64,000 nucleotides of DNA from Bacteroidales bacterium (GTDB lineage: Bacteria; Bacteroidota; Bacteroidia; Bacteroidales; WCHB1-69): contig JAILCI010000018.1 in the NCBI GenBank assembly GCA_024686335.1, positions 1 to 64,000 on the forward strand, in the 5' to 3' direction. The translations under genes and the position numbers were made by a program. This document shows, piece after piece, positions 19,201-27,548 of the stretch (positions are counted from its first letter, which is position 1; each line of letters begins with the position of its first letter). The notes under the pieces were generated by a model, which was not told the DNA's origin, ran no database searches, and saw only the letters and a list, made by a program, of their open reading frames with translations.

Positions 19201-20547
19201 TACCGACAGGCTATAGAGACCTTCTTCTGTAACCAATATCGAATCTGTCGTTGCACCGGTACTCCACAAATAACTGTATGCACTGTCAGCCGTAAGAACC
19301 ACACTGCTGTCGGCACACATAAACGGGCTGCCATTGATGACGGCTTCCGGGGCAGGTTTCAGCGTCAATGTCATCACCACAATACTGTCGGCCCCATTAG
19401 CTGCCGGCAAAGCCGCGCTCTGCGTACCAGCCTCCGTGAAGACTACACCGTTCCAGGTAAACGGAAGGACATTCGAGCAGACAACGCTGTCGGCCGTCGA
19501 ATGGACATTGTACACAACCGTCAAAGCGAGGGTCAAAGTGCTGTCACAACCACCGACAGTGGAGAGATGCTGGACATAGACACCTGTTGAATCATAACTG
19601 CTACCGTTAAGCATATATGGCAGATTATTCTCTACAACAGTATCCGCCAACAAAAACTCGTCGGGATAGTTGACAGTCAGATGCAATGTCACAACCGAGT
19701 CGCACCCGATGGCAGATACAAAATGTTGCACATAATCTCCTGTGGTATTATAGACACTATCGTTCCATACATAGCTGTCGCATGCTGTTATATCAAACTG
19801 AGTCGTATCGCTGTTGAGCACAACGATAGAGACCTCTGCCGTGTCAGTACAGCCATTCGGACTAACAGCTACTGCCGTATAGGTGGTTGTCTGGGTCGGA
19901 GTCACCGTTATGGCAGGCTGAGTGCTGCCTGTACTCCACGCACAAGCCAGAGTGTCGAAATGGAAACTATGTACAGCGCGAACTCTATTCAAAGAACTTT
20001 TATCAAACTCTCTTATCCAGCACGGATGGTCTGTTCGGTTGAAGTTGACTGCCCAAGCAGTATCAGACGAGCTCTGGGTACTGCTCCAATAGAAGTCATT
20101 GGCCATGACGGAACCTCCAGCGGTCAAAAGTGCATTCTGTATGATAGGCAATTGGGCATAGATAAGGCGAAGCTGCGCAACAGATGGCAGATACCAACCA
20201 TACTGAAAGTCCATTGTGCCGGCAGCATAAAAAGGATTGTCATTCTGAGCAGCACGGATGGACTCCGTATTGCCAAATCCTGCCGTATCGGACATGGCAA
20301 GTTCCGAATATGTCTGATAGTTTGCCAAACCAGGCACAGCAGAGGAATTGCCCCATGCATAACTACTGACAGAGACATCTTGAAGGGCCACCGCCCAACC
20401 GCCACTGCCGTCCGGTGAGAGAAAATAGACGACTCCCCTACTCCCGTCTGGAGCAGTATATATGTCACCAATATGGTAGTTCTGCGCGAAAACAGCACTC
20501 CAACAGCATAGAAGCAACATGGTCCATATGGTTCGGAACTCTCTCAT
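13231..20547 (-). CDS. giant T9SS-secreted surface protein with three P-domain modules and type B sorting domain
   Basis: 2438 residues from ATG 20547 (MREFRTIWTMLLLCCWSAVFAQN, signal peptide). Order: Lcl/DUF1566-type domain at about 25-200 (YGWYLPSVAQLRLIY); short repeat-rich linker; three ~495-residue modules (about 307-1792), each with SYLWSTGATTDSI-type Ig-like sequence and a P/Homo B-like domain (LNIEHSFIGDLYINITCPNG, IGCPLNGSWYIEVVDAWSGD); further CDS-TLT linkers; a SprB-type repeat near 2000-2060 (GTYSLLVTDHLGC); and a C-terminal gliding-motility type B sorting domain (about 2349-2438: LPNAITPSNGDGINDYLSLP ending in YLYKGSITVL). It is exported by Sec, then T9SS. The role is likely surface adhesion or polymer contact; no catalytic domain is seen. 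A -7 box lies 10 bases upstream of ATG, implying a near-leaderless mRNA. Confidence 0.88.
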   Translation of the reverse strand: MREFRTIWTMLLLCCWSAVFAQNYHIGDIYTAPDGSRGVVYFLSPDGSGGWAVALQDVSVSSYAWGNSSAVPGLANYQTYSELAMSDTAGFGNTESIRAAQNDNPFYAAGTMDFQYGWYLPSVAQLRLIYAQLPIIQNALLTAGGSVMANDFYWSSTQSSSDTAWAVNFNRTDHPCWIREFDKSSLNRVRAVHSFHFDTLACAWSTGSTQPAITVTPTQTTTYTAVAVSPNGCTDTAEVSIVVLNSDTTQFDITACDSYVWNDSVYNTTGDYVQHFVSAIGCDSVVTLHLTVNYPDEFLLADTVVENNLPYMLNGSSYDSTGVYVQHLSTVGGCDSTLTLALTVVYNVHSTADSVVCSNVLPFTWNGVVFTEAGTQSAALPAANGADSIVVMTLTLKPAPEAVINGSPFMCADSSVVLTADSAYSYLWSTGATTDSILVTEEGLYSLSVTNEYSCTDTVAFMVQLSDLDSIIAINPLEMCAGGSYVLTVGYEDYVNIQLEHGTSSLALADTIFLPDGVSCLPYGCSYRSPLTFTDFAPDATIQSVDDIFYVRLNIEHSFIGDLYINITCPNGQKADLMRYSGSGVSPCDNTVPVSSMGWHSGDNMVVSNVFGLAYDIEGANACDPNCEGNEPGIGWNYCWSNNTTQGYVYAPGAGSYIYRYQHASAFTVDSSNVAAGTQFYHPDQSFANLIGCPLNGSWYIEVVDAWSGDNGYIFGWELVLDPSLLPLSSNPVTLALADGPWIESQTDTSFVITPPDTLEHDTLVAYVIHLFDDYGCGYDTTITLPIYVPNSAAIDTTVLENDLPLVLNGQSFSAPNTYVQNLTTVHGCDSTLTVHLTVLNNVQTTVDSAICVENFPFQWNGVTFTEVGTQNVVLTAANGVDSTVIMTVSLLPSPQAVINGSPFMCPDSSLVLTAGSATSYLWSTGATTDSILVTADGLYSLSVTNEYGCMDTTAFMVQISHLDSIVAINTLEMCAGGSYVLTVGYENDANIQLEHGTSSLALAETIFLPDGVSCPPFGCSYRSPLTFTDFAPNATIQSIDDIFYVRLNIEHSFIGDLYINITCPNGQKADLLRYGGSGYSSCDNLVPTSSIGWQSGNNMSQGSYLGLAHDGEGYDDCNPNQSGNAPGIGWNYCWSNNTTEGYGYAPGAGSLIYRSQHAHNYIVDSSNVAAETQFYHPDQSFASLIGCPLNGSWYIEVVDAWSGDNGYIFGWELVLDPSLLPQSSNPVTLATADGPWIESQTDTSFVINPPDTLTHDTIATYIIHLYDDYGCSYDTTITLPIYVPTSATLDTTVLQNDLPLVLNGHSYNTPNTYVQNLTSVHGCDSTLTVNMTVLYNVHTFADSAVCVEALPLHWNGKTFNTDGSQNAILTAASGVDSTVTMTVTINPSPAAVINGSPFICADSSLVLTADSATTYSWSTGATTQSITVTNIGTYELTVTNAFGCVGMDNHIVSVTEIDPVVAINTFEMCAGDSYMLTVGYDNDATIQFAHGTSTLALAETIFLPDGVSCPPFGCSYRSPLTFTDFAPGSSIQSVNDILYVRLNIEHSWIGDLYINITCPNGQKADLLKYGGSGYSSCDNSVPTSSIGWQSGSNMSVSTYLGIAHDMEGYDDCNPNVWGNEPGVGWNYCWSNNTTQGYGYAPGAGSLIYRSVNAHNFIVDSSNVAAGTKFYHPDQSFSNLLGCPLNGSWYIEVVDAWSGDNGYIFGWELALDPSLLPQSSNPVTMATADGPWLQSATDTSFTITPPDTLDHDTVVTYIVHLYDDYGCSYDTAITLPVYVQTSSSLDITVLENDLPLVMNGQSMDTSGTYVQSLTNVHGCDSTLTINMTVLYNVQSVADSAICVESLPLHWNGKTFTTAGTQNAVLTAANGVDSTVVMTVSIIPATSSTITATVVQNNLPYTLNGTNYNSTGVYTQHLTNAAGCDSVITLNLTVYQNVSHTIDTTVCASSIPYTWHGLNFAAAGTQSVVLTASTGADSTLYCHLTVDNPVATIGNVTHVLCYGASTGAAAATVAGAQSPLTYQWTNASGASVSTTANLSNQPAGTYSLLVTDHLGCTTTATVTLNTESDTLQPGTIADDQDVCIDGDVSTFTGDVASGGDNGAYQWQMSLNGTTWNTAPGASNSQNYTYPDPAAETFLLRRAWISQNCGTAYSDTVTVTVWMSFIDTVTATVCQNEPYQGDGFDITADETADPGEYFFENLLTTGHCDSLIVLKLTVNPAYEINIEDEVCEGRPYNRYGFSIPLAETLESETIQRTANLQSMYGCDSIVNITVTVVDTALEIISSTEDFCEELYAELTAVSEMTNYMWNTGDQTQQIIVRQSGMYSVIASHGECAVTAQYNIESCEVRLYLPNAITPSNGDGINDYLSLPEQSLLLIDEFEIAIYNRWGELIYFSTDKNFQWDGTVRGQLYQDNVYNYFIRCTNVSGRPYLYKGSITVL
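15171..19625 (-). repeat. three tandem ~1,485-bp intragenic repeats
   Basis: The landmark CATTTTCCAG/CATTCTGAAG-type sequence recurs at about 15171, 16655, 18141 and 19625, spacing 1484, 1486 and 1484 bases. Whole blocks are repeated with minor changes, for example the stretch encoding CPNGQKAD and GCPLNGSWYIEVVDAWSGD. The period is a multiple of three within error, so gain or loss of a unit would keep the frame. A fourth, more diverged unit lies in the next gene (about 21900-23100). Confidence 0.85.
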
Positions 20548-20556
20548 TAAATTTGG

Positions 20557-20564
20557 CAAAAATA
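20557..20564 (-). promoter_or_regulatory. -7 promoter box (TATTTTTG)
   Basis: TATTTTTGCC on the minus strand. The final G is 10 bases from the A of ATG 20547, so the leader would be only a few bases long. The box lies in the 39-base gap between the two surface-protein genes, so the giant gene can be transcribed independently. Confidence 0.55.
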
Positions 20565-20586
20565 GTCTTTTTTTTTACTATAAATC

Positions 20587-23424
20587 TTAAAAATTACAAA
20601 CGCTACGCAATTGGTTATAAATATTTTTAACACCATACCAGAATCCGATATCCGAACCCATGATATAGACATCCGAAGTACTTCTTTCCGTTGAACTCCA
20701 ATAGCGAATATTGGCATTCATCGCAAAGGGATATCCGCCGACAATCTGAAGTGAATTGTTAATAAATGGAGATAATGCAAAGAGTAAATTGAGTTGTCCC
20801 AAAGCTGGAATATACCATCCATCATTAAAATCCACCACATAAGCGGCAGGATATCGGTATTCCGTACCGGCATTTCTGATTTTCTGTGTATTCAGATGCC
20901 CGTCATAGTCCAACATAGCCACGGAAATATCACTAAAATCCGTCAAATTAGGCACATTATAAGCGGAAGCAGTCACACACCATTTTGTCCCCACGCTTTC
21001 GTCATTCAAATGAACTGCCCAACCATGCCCACCAGTAGAGTCCACGTAGAAAACAATGCCTCTGGCAACCTTGCCCTCTACAGGCCAATCTTCAGGATGG
21101 ATAGTAGTGCTATCCGTACAAAGGATGTCGCCAACAGCCACCAAAGGCCGCGAGTAATGGGGATACGAGGAATCGTTAAGCACGACCATCTGCAACGTGA
21201 CACTGTCGCCTGGGCAAATCACATTTTCAGACTGCTGAATGGTAAGCTGTGGTGTTTCCTCTATCCAAAGATGCAACTCCAGCAACGAATCACATCCACC
21301 GACATTGGTCAGCATATGCGTATAGACACCTGTCTGCGTGAGCGTCTCTCCAAACCATTCATATTCGTCACATGCACTCTCCACTAGCACGGTCGCAGGA
21401 GCCTCTACTACCGTAACAACGATTGAATCAACAACATAACATGCAGACAAGTCATATCCGTAAAGAGTCATATCTTGGCCTAGAAGGTAGGCATATACAT
21501 AATAGGTTGTCGTCTGCGAAGGAGAAACGGTCACTGTTGAGCCTCCGGGCAACAGACTGCCAGAGGCATCGGTCCAGACCACCAGGTCTCCACCTGCAGC
21601 CCATAAATTTGCTGAGGTGCAGTTGTAGATTACGGTATCGGATATATGCGTAAGTGTTGGTGGTGTCTGCGTGATGAGATTCATGATTACAATGCTGTCG
21701 ACGCCACTAGCAGCAGTCAAGGTGACAGAGTCTGTGCCGGCAGTCTGGAATATAATGCCATTCCAGACAAAAGGCAAACGATCCTCACAAATCACACTAT
21801 CCACCACGTTTCCAATGTTATTTAATACCGTAAGTTCTACCGTCAACATACTATCACAACCATTTTCATTGGTCAGATGCTGTACATATACCCCTGCAGA
21901 GTCATAAGTATAACCATTCAACTCGAAAGGAAGATTATTTTCAAAAACTGTCACAGGCAATGTATATGAGGTAGGAGCATTGATTTCCACATAAACAACA
22001 GTGTCATAAGCACATCCAACATTGCTATAGAGAGAAAGTTGATACGACACAACTGTATCATTAGTTAGAGTAGTAGGCGGAGCAACATAGAAAGCAGAAT
22101 CAGTGATGGCTGTTATCCACGGACCATCAGCATTCATGTGGTTCACGGGAGCAGAAATAGCGGGCAACAGTGAAGGATCCAGCGCCAGTTCCCATTCAAA
22201 GACATATCCATTGTCAGCATTCCATCCGTCCATCACCTCAATAATCCAGGGACCATTCAATGGGCATCCTATCAAGTTGGAGAAGGAGTCATCGGGATGA
22301 TAGAACTGCGTGCCAGCAGCAAGGTCTGAAGAATCAATTGTCAGATATCCGTTCACCCAATGAGCGTTGCCCGCGCGATAGATAAAACCGCCCTGACCTG
22401 ACGCATAGATATATCCAGCAGTTGTATTGTCGGACCAGCAATAGTTCCACCCTACTCCAGGTTGATTATTTTCGGCCGAAGAGTCACACGGGGGAACGGT
22501 CAAATCCTCGCCGACATCATAAGCTTCACCCAACCATGTGCCAGTAGTGACATTAGTGTCGGCAGTGGACCAAGTCTTGCTGGATGCCGGTATGGAGTCC
22601 AGACAATCTGATGTTCCAATACCGCCATATTTCAAGATATCAGCCTTTTGACCGTTGGGACAAGTGATGTTGATGTACAAATCTCCGAGATAGGAATGTT
22701 CCATGTTCAATTTCACATAAAGTATATCGTCAGGACTACTTACCACGGCACCTTCCTCAAAGGCTGTAAAGACAACGGGCGACTGATACGAACAACTATT
22801 ATTGCAGGGGATTCCATCTGGAAGAAATATGGTGTCGGAAACAGACATAGAGGTTTCCTTGCCAGCGAGCACAACAGTCATTGTGCTATCATAACCTATG
22901 GTAACAGCCTGAGTATCACCAGCACATACCGCGACAGGGTTAATGAGGGTGATGGTGTCCATCGCATAGGTATAAACTGCATGAGAAGCAATGGCGGCGC
23001 AATGGTAATTGTTAGTCACTGTGAGCGTGTATAATCCCGCACTAACAACAGAAATCGACTGAGTAGTTGCACCTGTGCTCCAAAGATATGTCGTAGCTGG
23101 TGCCGCAGTGAGTGTGATGGCACTGTCAGAGCAAATATAATTATCACCGGCTATAGTTGCTACCGGCAAAGGATAGATGGTCAAATGAAGCGTAACCAAG
23201 CTGTCAAGACCATCTGAAGAGGTGAAAAGATGAGTATAGATACCACTTTGCGTATAGGTAGAATCGCCCCAATTATAACTACCACAAGCATTTACATAGG
23301 CATCATTCACATCCGACACGCCAATCTCGAAAGAATTATGTGCAGCCGAAAGTCGCGCTGAATTGTCTAGCAAAACGCAACAGCACATTAGTATCAGTAT
23401 CAATATGTGTTTGATGTGGGACAT
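20587..23424 (-). CDS. exported P-domain protein with C-terminal Lcl/DUF1566 domain
   Basis: 945 residues. A signal peptide (MSHIKHILILILMCCCVLLD) is followed by a CDSLVTLHLTI-type linker, then one module closely related to those of the downstream giant protein: Ig-like TTYLWSTGATTQSISV at about 105-125, and a P/Homo B-like domain with LNMEHSYLGDLYINITCPNG near 230-255 and GCPLNGPWIIEVMDGW near 390. More linkers follow, and the last ~175 residues form an Lcl/DUF1566-type domain (FNDGWYIPALGQLNLLFALS) ending in RSVCNF. No T9SS sorting domain is present, unlike its neighbour, so its final location is unclear. It is 39 bases upstream of the giant gene. A -7 box lies at 23496-23503. Confidence 0.82.
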   Translation of the reverse strand: MSHIKHILILILMCCCVLLDNSARLSAAHNSFEIGVSDVNDAYVNACGSYNWGDSTYTQSGIYTHLFTSSDGLDSLVTLHLTIYPLPVATIAGDNYICSDSAITLTAAPATTYLWSTGATTQSISVVSAGLYTLTVTNNYHCAAIASHAVYTYAMDTITLINPVAVCAGDTQAVTIGYDSTMTVVLAGKETSMSVSDTIFLPDGIPCNNSCSYQSPVVFTAFEEGAVVSSPDDILYVKLNMEHSYLGDLYINITCPNGQKADILKYGGIGTSDCLDSIPASSKTWSTADTNVTTGTWLGEAYDVGEDLTVPPCDSSAENNQPGVGWNYCWSDNTTAGYIYASGQGGFIYRAGNAHWVNGYLTIDSSDLAAGTQFYHPDDSFSNLIGCPLNGPWIIEVMDGWNADNGYVFEWELALDPSLLPAISAPVNHMNADGPWITAITDSAFYVAPPTTLTNDTVVSYQLSLYSNVGCAYDTVVYVEINAPTSYTLPVTVFENNLPFELNGYTYDSAGVYVQHLTNENGCDSMLTVELTVLNNIGNVVDSVICEDRLPFVWNGIIFQTAGTDSVTLTAASGVDSIVIMNLITQTPPTLTHISDTVIYNCTSANLWAAGGDLVVWTDASGSLLPGGSTVTVSPSQTTTYYVYAYLLGQDMTLYGYDLSACYVVDSIVVTVVEAPATVLVESACDEYEWFGETLTQTGVYTHMLTNVGGCDSLLELHLWIEETPQLTIQQSENVICPGDSVTLQMVVLNDSSYPHYSRPLVAVGDILCTDSTTIHPEDWPVEGKVARGIVFYVDSTGGHGWAVHLNDESVGTKWCVTASAYNVPNLTDFSDISVAMLDYDGHLNTQKIRNAGTEYRYPAAYVVDFNDGWYIPALGQLNLLFALSPFINNSLQIVGGYPFAMNANIRYWSSTERSTSDVYIMGSDIGFWYGVKNIYNQLRSVCNF

Positions 23425-23495
23425 CCTTTTCTTACTATAAAATACACGTCAAGCACCTTGTCGTTCGCCACAACGACTTTTACTCTTTAAGTTGG

Positions 23496-23503
23496 CAAAT
23501 ATA
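23496..23503 (-). promoter_or_regulatory. -7 promoter box (TATATTTG)
   Basis: TATATTTGCC on the minus strand, about 72 bases upstream of ATG 23424. The 242-base gap between the divergent genes (23425-23666) otherwise holds only the parC promoter. Confidence 0.55.
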
Positions 23504-23630
23504 AGAATTACTACTTATCTCACTATCAAAAATTTATCATTCATTCAACAATAAAATGTGGATTACTTGGCATAGACAAAAGATGATTGTACAACTAGAA
23601 AAATGGTCAACAAAACTCAATCTTTTTTTG

Positions 23631-23638
23631 TATTTTTG
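23631..23638 (+). promoter_or_regulatory. -7 promoter box of parC (TATTTTTG)
   Basis: TATTTTTGCA on the plus strand, 28 bases upstream of ATG 23667. It supports that start over an upstream in-frame ATG at 23556, which lies before the box. Confidence 0.6.
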
Positions 23639-23666
23639 CAACCTGAAACAAACCAAGCCTATAAAT

Positions 23667-26369
23667 ATGTCAGAAGAACCTAAAGACGAACTGGAAGAAG
23701 ATGTTGTCGCGACACCCGGAGAAGACACTTCTGATTTGCACAAACTGATTTATGCGGACGTGATGTACCGCGAGTGGTATCTGGACTACGCCTCGTACGT
23801 AATCCTGGACCGTGCCATTCCCGACGTGTACGATGGTCTCAAACCGGTACAGCGTCGTATCCTGCACTCTATGGACGAGTTGGAGGACGGCCGTTACAAC
23901 AAAGTGGCCAACGTGGTGGGTAACACAATGAAATACCATCCCCACGGCGACCAATCCATCGGAGACGCATTAGTACAACTGGGACAAAAGCAATACGTCA
24001 TAGACACCCAAGGTAACTGGGGTAACATTCTGACGGGGGACCCGGCCGCTGCACCCCGTTATATCGAGGCGCGCCTCTCTCCTCTTGCAAAAGAAGTCGT
24101 CTTCAACCACAAGACCACCGAATGGCAAGTCTCCTACGATGGCCGAAACCGCGAGCCTATCGCCTTGCCCGTCAAATTCCCGCTACTACTGGCACAAGGC
24201 GTCGAAGGCGTCGGCGTCGGCATGTCCACCAAGATATTGCCTCACAACTTCCTGGAACTGATGGACGCCTCCATCAAAATCCTTAAGGGACAAGACTTTG
24301 AGATCTACCCCGACTTTCCCACTTCAGGAACGGCAGACGTCACCAAATACAACGACGGCGCGCAAGGCGGCAAAGTCCTCAATCGCGCCCGAATCAACAT
24401 TGTAAACAATAAAACACTCTGCATCACAGAGATACCATACGGAACGACCACCGTCAAACTAATTGCCTCCATCTCAAAGGCTGTTGAGAGTGGAAAACTG
24501 AAAATCAAGAAAATTGATGACACCACGGCTGAAAATGTGGAGATTTTCCTCCATCTGCAACCGAATGTGTCCCCCGACCAGACAGTGGACGCCCTATATG
24601 CTTTCACCGAATGCGAAATCGCATACGCCACCAACGCCTGCGTCATCTGGGACGGTAAACCTGTCTTCACCGATGTCAAAAGCATCCTGCGTGTCAACAC
24701 CGACAACACCCTCAACTTGCTGCGCAAAGAGTTGCAAATTGAGCTTTCGGAACTCAACGACAAGTGGCACAAGATCTCCTTGGAGAAAATCTTCTTCGAA
24801 AAACGCATCTATAAGGAGTTGGAAAAAGATACCGACAGCTGGGAGCACCAAATCGACAACATCGAGCGAGCATTTGATCCCTACCGTTCACTCTTCAAGC
24901 AGGAGATTACCCGCGACCATGTGCTCGCCCTTTGCGAGAAACCAGTCCGCAAGATCTCTAAATTCGATATCAAGAAGGCAGAACAAGACCTTGCCGATAT
25001 CGAACTCAACATTGAAGAAGTGGAGAACCATCTGGCCCATATCGTCGACTATACTATCAACTATTTCAAGCAGTTAAAGAAAAAATATGGTGCCGGCCGC
25101 GAACGTAAGACTGAACTCAAGAACTTCAACACCATCGTCGCTGCTGCTGTGGCCGTCAACAATCAAAAGTTGTATGTCAACAAGAAAGAAGGCTTCGTAG
25201 GCACTGGCCTCAAGAAAGACGACGACGTGGAATTCGCTTGCGACTGTTCCGACCTTGATGAGATCATTGTCTTCCGTGAGGATGGCAAATTCTCTGTCAG
25301 CCGTGTTACAGACAAACACTTCTTTGGCAAAAACATTATTAATGTGGAGGTCTTCAAGCGTGGTGACGATCGACATATTTATAATATTGTATACATAAAC
25401 GGCGCCAACGGACCCGCTATGGTCAAACGTTTTGCCGTTGGCGGCATCTCCCGCGACAAAGAGTACGACCTTACCAAAGGAAAACCAGGGTCCAAGGTCA
25501 TCTACTTCACCTCCAACCCCAACGGCGAGGCAGAGGTGATCCGCATCAAACTCCGTCCCAAGGCCAAACTCAAAAAGAAGGAGTTCGATTTTGACTTCAG
25601 CACCTTGGCAGTCAAGAACCGCTCAGCCTTAGGCAATCTGCTGACTCGCTATCCTATCGCCACCATCTCCATGAGCAAGGAGGGCATCTCCACACTCAGC
25701 GCCATCGATGTCTATTACGAAGAGTCTGTGATGCGCCTCAACAACGAAGGCCGCGGCACACTGCTCGGCGCCTTCAAAGAGGACGACAAGATTTTAACAA
25801 CCTACAAATCAGGACAATACAGAATCACAGGATTTGATATTTCCACCCACTTCGACGATGACCTAGAATTCATTCGCAAGTGGAACCCCAACGTGGTCAT
25901 CACTGCCGTCTACTATCAGAAGTCGGACAAGAAATACTACATGAAGCGCTTCAAACCGGACTCCTTCATGAAGAAGATAGAATTCGTTCCTGCTGAAGGC
26001 GAATGCAACCTTCTAGGTGTCTCTATTGACTATCTGCCTCAAATCAAGGTGATATACAAGGAGAAAAAGAAAGAGGACAAGTCTGAAGAGATCATCTCCT
26101 GTGCTGAGTTCGTGGACATCATGACTTCCCGAGCTCGTGGAAAACGTATCAACTACCCTGATATCAAGTCCATTTCATTCATTGAGCCTCTGCCATACGA
26201 TGAGCCCGAGGAAGAACCTGAAGAGCCGACAGAAGAGCCCGACGAAGAGAATGGCACCACCGACAACATGGACTATGACATTGCCCGCGCCGAGATGGAA
26301 GACATCACTGTTGAACCTCTGGACAAAGAGGATTCAGGCACTGGCGAGCAGATGTCGTTGGATTTCTGA
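23667..26369 (+). CDS. parC: DNA topoisomerase IV subunit A (ParC/GyrA family)
   Basis: 900 residues from ATG 23667 (MSEEPKDELEEDVVATPGED). Subunit A of type IIA topoisomerase cleaves and rejoins DNA to decatenate chromosomes. The core shows YVILDRAIPDVYDGLKPVQR, the quinolone-region segment MKYHPHGDQSIGDALVQLGQ and the catalytic tyrosine in AAAPRYIEARLS (about Tyr132), then a long coiled coil and a C-terminal beta-pinwheel-like region. It ends in a strongly acidic tail (DEPEEEPEEPTEEPDEENG). Length and the missing canonical GyrA box favour ParC over GyrA. parE is not adjacent. Its stop overlaps the next ATG (TGATG). Confidence 0.9.
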   Translation: MSEEPKDELEEDVVATPGEDTSDLHKLIYADVMYREWYLDYASYVILDRAIPDVYDGLKPVQRRILHSMDELEDGRYNKVANVVGNTMKYHPHGDQSIGDALVQLGQKQYVIDTQGNWGNILTGDPAAAPRYIEARLSPLAKEVVFNHKTTEWQVSYDGRNREPIALPVKFPLLLAQGVEGVGVGMSTKILPHNFLELMDASIKILKGQDFEIYPDFPTSGTADVTKYNDGAQGGKVLNRARINIVNNKTLCITEIPYGTTTVKLIASISKAVESGKLKIKKIDDTTAENVEIFLHLQPNVSPDQTVDALYAFTECEIAYATNACVIWDGKPVFTDVKSILRVNTDNTLNLLRKELQIELSELNDKWHKISLEKIFFEKRIYKELEKDTDSWEHQIDNIERAFDPYRSLFKQEITRDHVLALCEKPVRKISKFDIKKAEQDLADIELNIEEVENHLAHIVDYTINYFKQLKKKYGAGRERKTELKNFNTIVAAAVAVNNQKLYVNKKEGFVGTGLKKDDDVEFACDCSDLDEIIVFREDGKFSVSRVTDKHFFGKNIINVEVFKRGDDRHIYNIVYINGANGPAMVKRFAVGGISRDKEYDLTKGKPGSKVIYFTSNPNGEAEVIRIKLRPKAKLKKKEFDFDFSTLAVKNRSALGNLLTRYPIATISMSKEGISTLSAIDVYYEESVMRLNNEGRGTLLGAFKEDDKILTTYKSGQYRITGFDISTHFDDDLEFIRKWNPNVVITAVYYQKSDKKYYMKRFKPDSFMKKIEFVPAEGECNLLGVSIDYLPQIKVIYKEKKKEDKSEEIISCAEFVDIMTSRARGKRINYPDIKSISFIEPLPYDEPEEEPEEPTEEPDEENGTTDNMDYDIARAEMEDITVEPLDKEDSGTGEQMSLDF

Positions 26370-27466
26370 TGAAACGGAATCTCCACATATTGAGCCTAAT
26401 ACTCCTCGTTCTGCTATCGGCCTCATGTCGGCACACCGAGGAGCCAACACCTCTGGAGATTACTATTCCATACGGTTTCCCGACCAGACTGAACATTCCT
26501 GACGACAACCCGATGACTGTCGAAGGCGTTGCCTTAGGCAAATGTCTCTTTGAAGACGGTCATCTGAGCGGCTACATAGGCACGGAACCCGACTCGATGA
26601 TGTCGTGCGCTGACTGCCATCGCCGTGAACACAATTACGACATTGGCATCGACAATCCTCGTTTTCCTAATGGCAAACCCCACGGGCGCACAGGCGTTTA
26701 CACCCATCATAACGCTATGCCACTCTGCAACTTAGTCTTCAACCAAGAAGGCTATCTCTGGAACGGAGCGGTCCATTTCACCAATGAGCCCGGCGCCAGA
26801 AACATCGAGGACATCGTCAAGGCTGCCATCCTTGCCGAAGACGAGATTGGCAGTACAGAGGCTCGCACATTAGCAGCCTTGCGTCAAGATGACCGTTATC
26901 CAGAGATGTTCAAAAAAGCCTTTGGCAGTGAAGAAATCACGATGGAGCGGATCCAAAAGGCCATCGCACAATATGTTCGATCGCTGGTCTCCGGTAATTC
27001 CAAGTTTGACCGCTATCTTCAAGGTCTCGAGCAACTCACGCCTCAGGAATTGCATGGCTATATCCTCTTCACCACTGAGGAGGGTGCCGACTGTTTCCAC
27101 TGTCACGGCAGCGGAGGATCCCCGTTATTCACCACCAATCTTTTCTACAACAATGGTTTGGATGCTGTTTACACAGACCCGTCCGATCGTCGGGGAGTCA
27201 CCGGCAACATCTGGGACCAAGGAGCATACCGTGCCCCATCTCTTCGCAACATTGCCGTTTCCGCACCCTACATGCATAACGGTCGTTACCAGACACTTAG
27301 CGAAGTACTGACATTCTATAACGAAGGGTTGCAGTACTCTCCCTACGTCAGTCCGCTAATGCACAAACTAAATGAAGGAGGCCGTCACCTGACACCCAAC
27401 GAAATTGCTGACCTGGAAGCTTTTCTCCTCACTCTGACAGACGAAGAATTTCTTTACGGAAAGTGA
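26369..27466 (+). CDS. diheme cytochrome c peroxidase (CcpA/MauG family), lipoprotein
   Basis: 365 residues. A lipoprotein signal (LSLILLVLLSASC, Cys near residue 20) places it on the periplasmic side. Two heme c sites are visible: SCADCHRRE near residue 79 and DCFHCHGSGG near 241. Family segments include HHNAMPLCNLVFNQEGYLWN, PYMHNGRYQTLSEVLTFYN and LTPNEIADLEAFLLTL. Such enzymes reduce H2O2 with electrons from small cytochromes or quinol. Coding overlap with parC (TGATG) suggests coupled translation, an odd pairing of functions. After its stop, 82 bases with a -7 box lead to tsaC. Confidence 0.92.
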   Translation: MKRNLHILSLILLVLLSASCRHTEEPTPLEITIPYGFPTRLNIPDDNPMTVEGVALGKCLFEDGHLSGYIGTEPDSMMSCADCHRREHNYDIGIDNPRFPNGKPHGRTGVYTHHNAMPLCNLVFNQEGYLWNGAVHFTNEPGARNIEDIVKAAILAEDEIGSTEARTLAALRQDDRYPEMFKKAFGSEEITMERIQKAIAQYVRSLVSGNSKFDRYLQGLEQLTPQELHGYILFTTEEGADCFHCHGSGGSPLFTTNLFYNNGLDAVYTDPSDRRGVTGNIWDQGAYRAPSLRNIAVSAPYMHNGRYQTLSEVLTFYNEGLQYSPYVSPLMHKLNEGGRHLTPNEIADLEAFLLTLTDEEFLYGK

Positions 27467-27509
27467 TGTTTTTACACATTTTTTTGAATACATATTCGCA
27501 TAAAATTAT

Positions 27510-27517
27510 TACTTTTG
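27510..27517 (+). promoter_or_regulatory. -7 promoter box of tsaC operon (TACTTTTG)
   Basis: TACTTTTGCG on the plus strand, 31 bases upstream of ATG 27549, with a TTG at 27484-27486 as a possible -33 element. Confidence 0.55.
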
Positions 27518-27548
27518 CGATTTTTCCGTATTGTATAATTTCGTTATT

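Noticed and set aside
15171-23100. CRISPR or satellite array
   Set aside because: The periodicity is a coding-domain duplication of about 1,485 bp in frame, not short spaced repeats.
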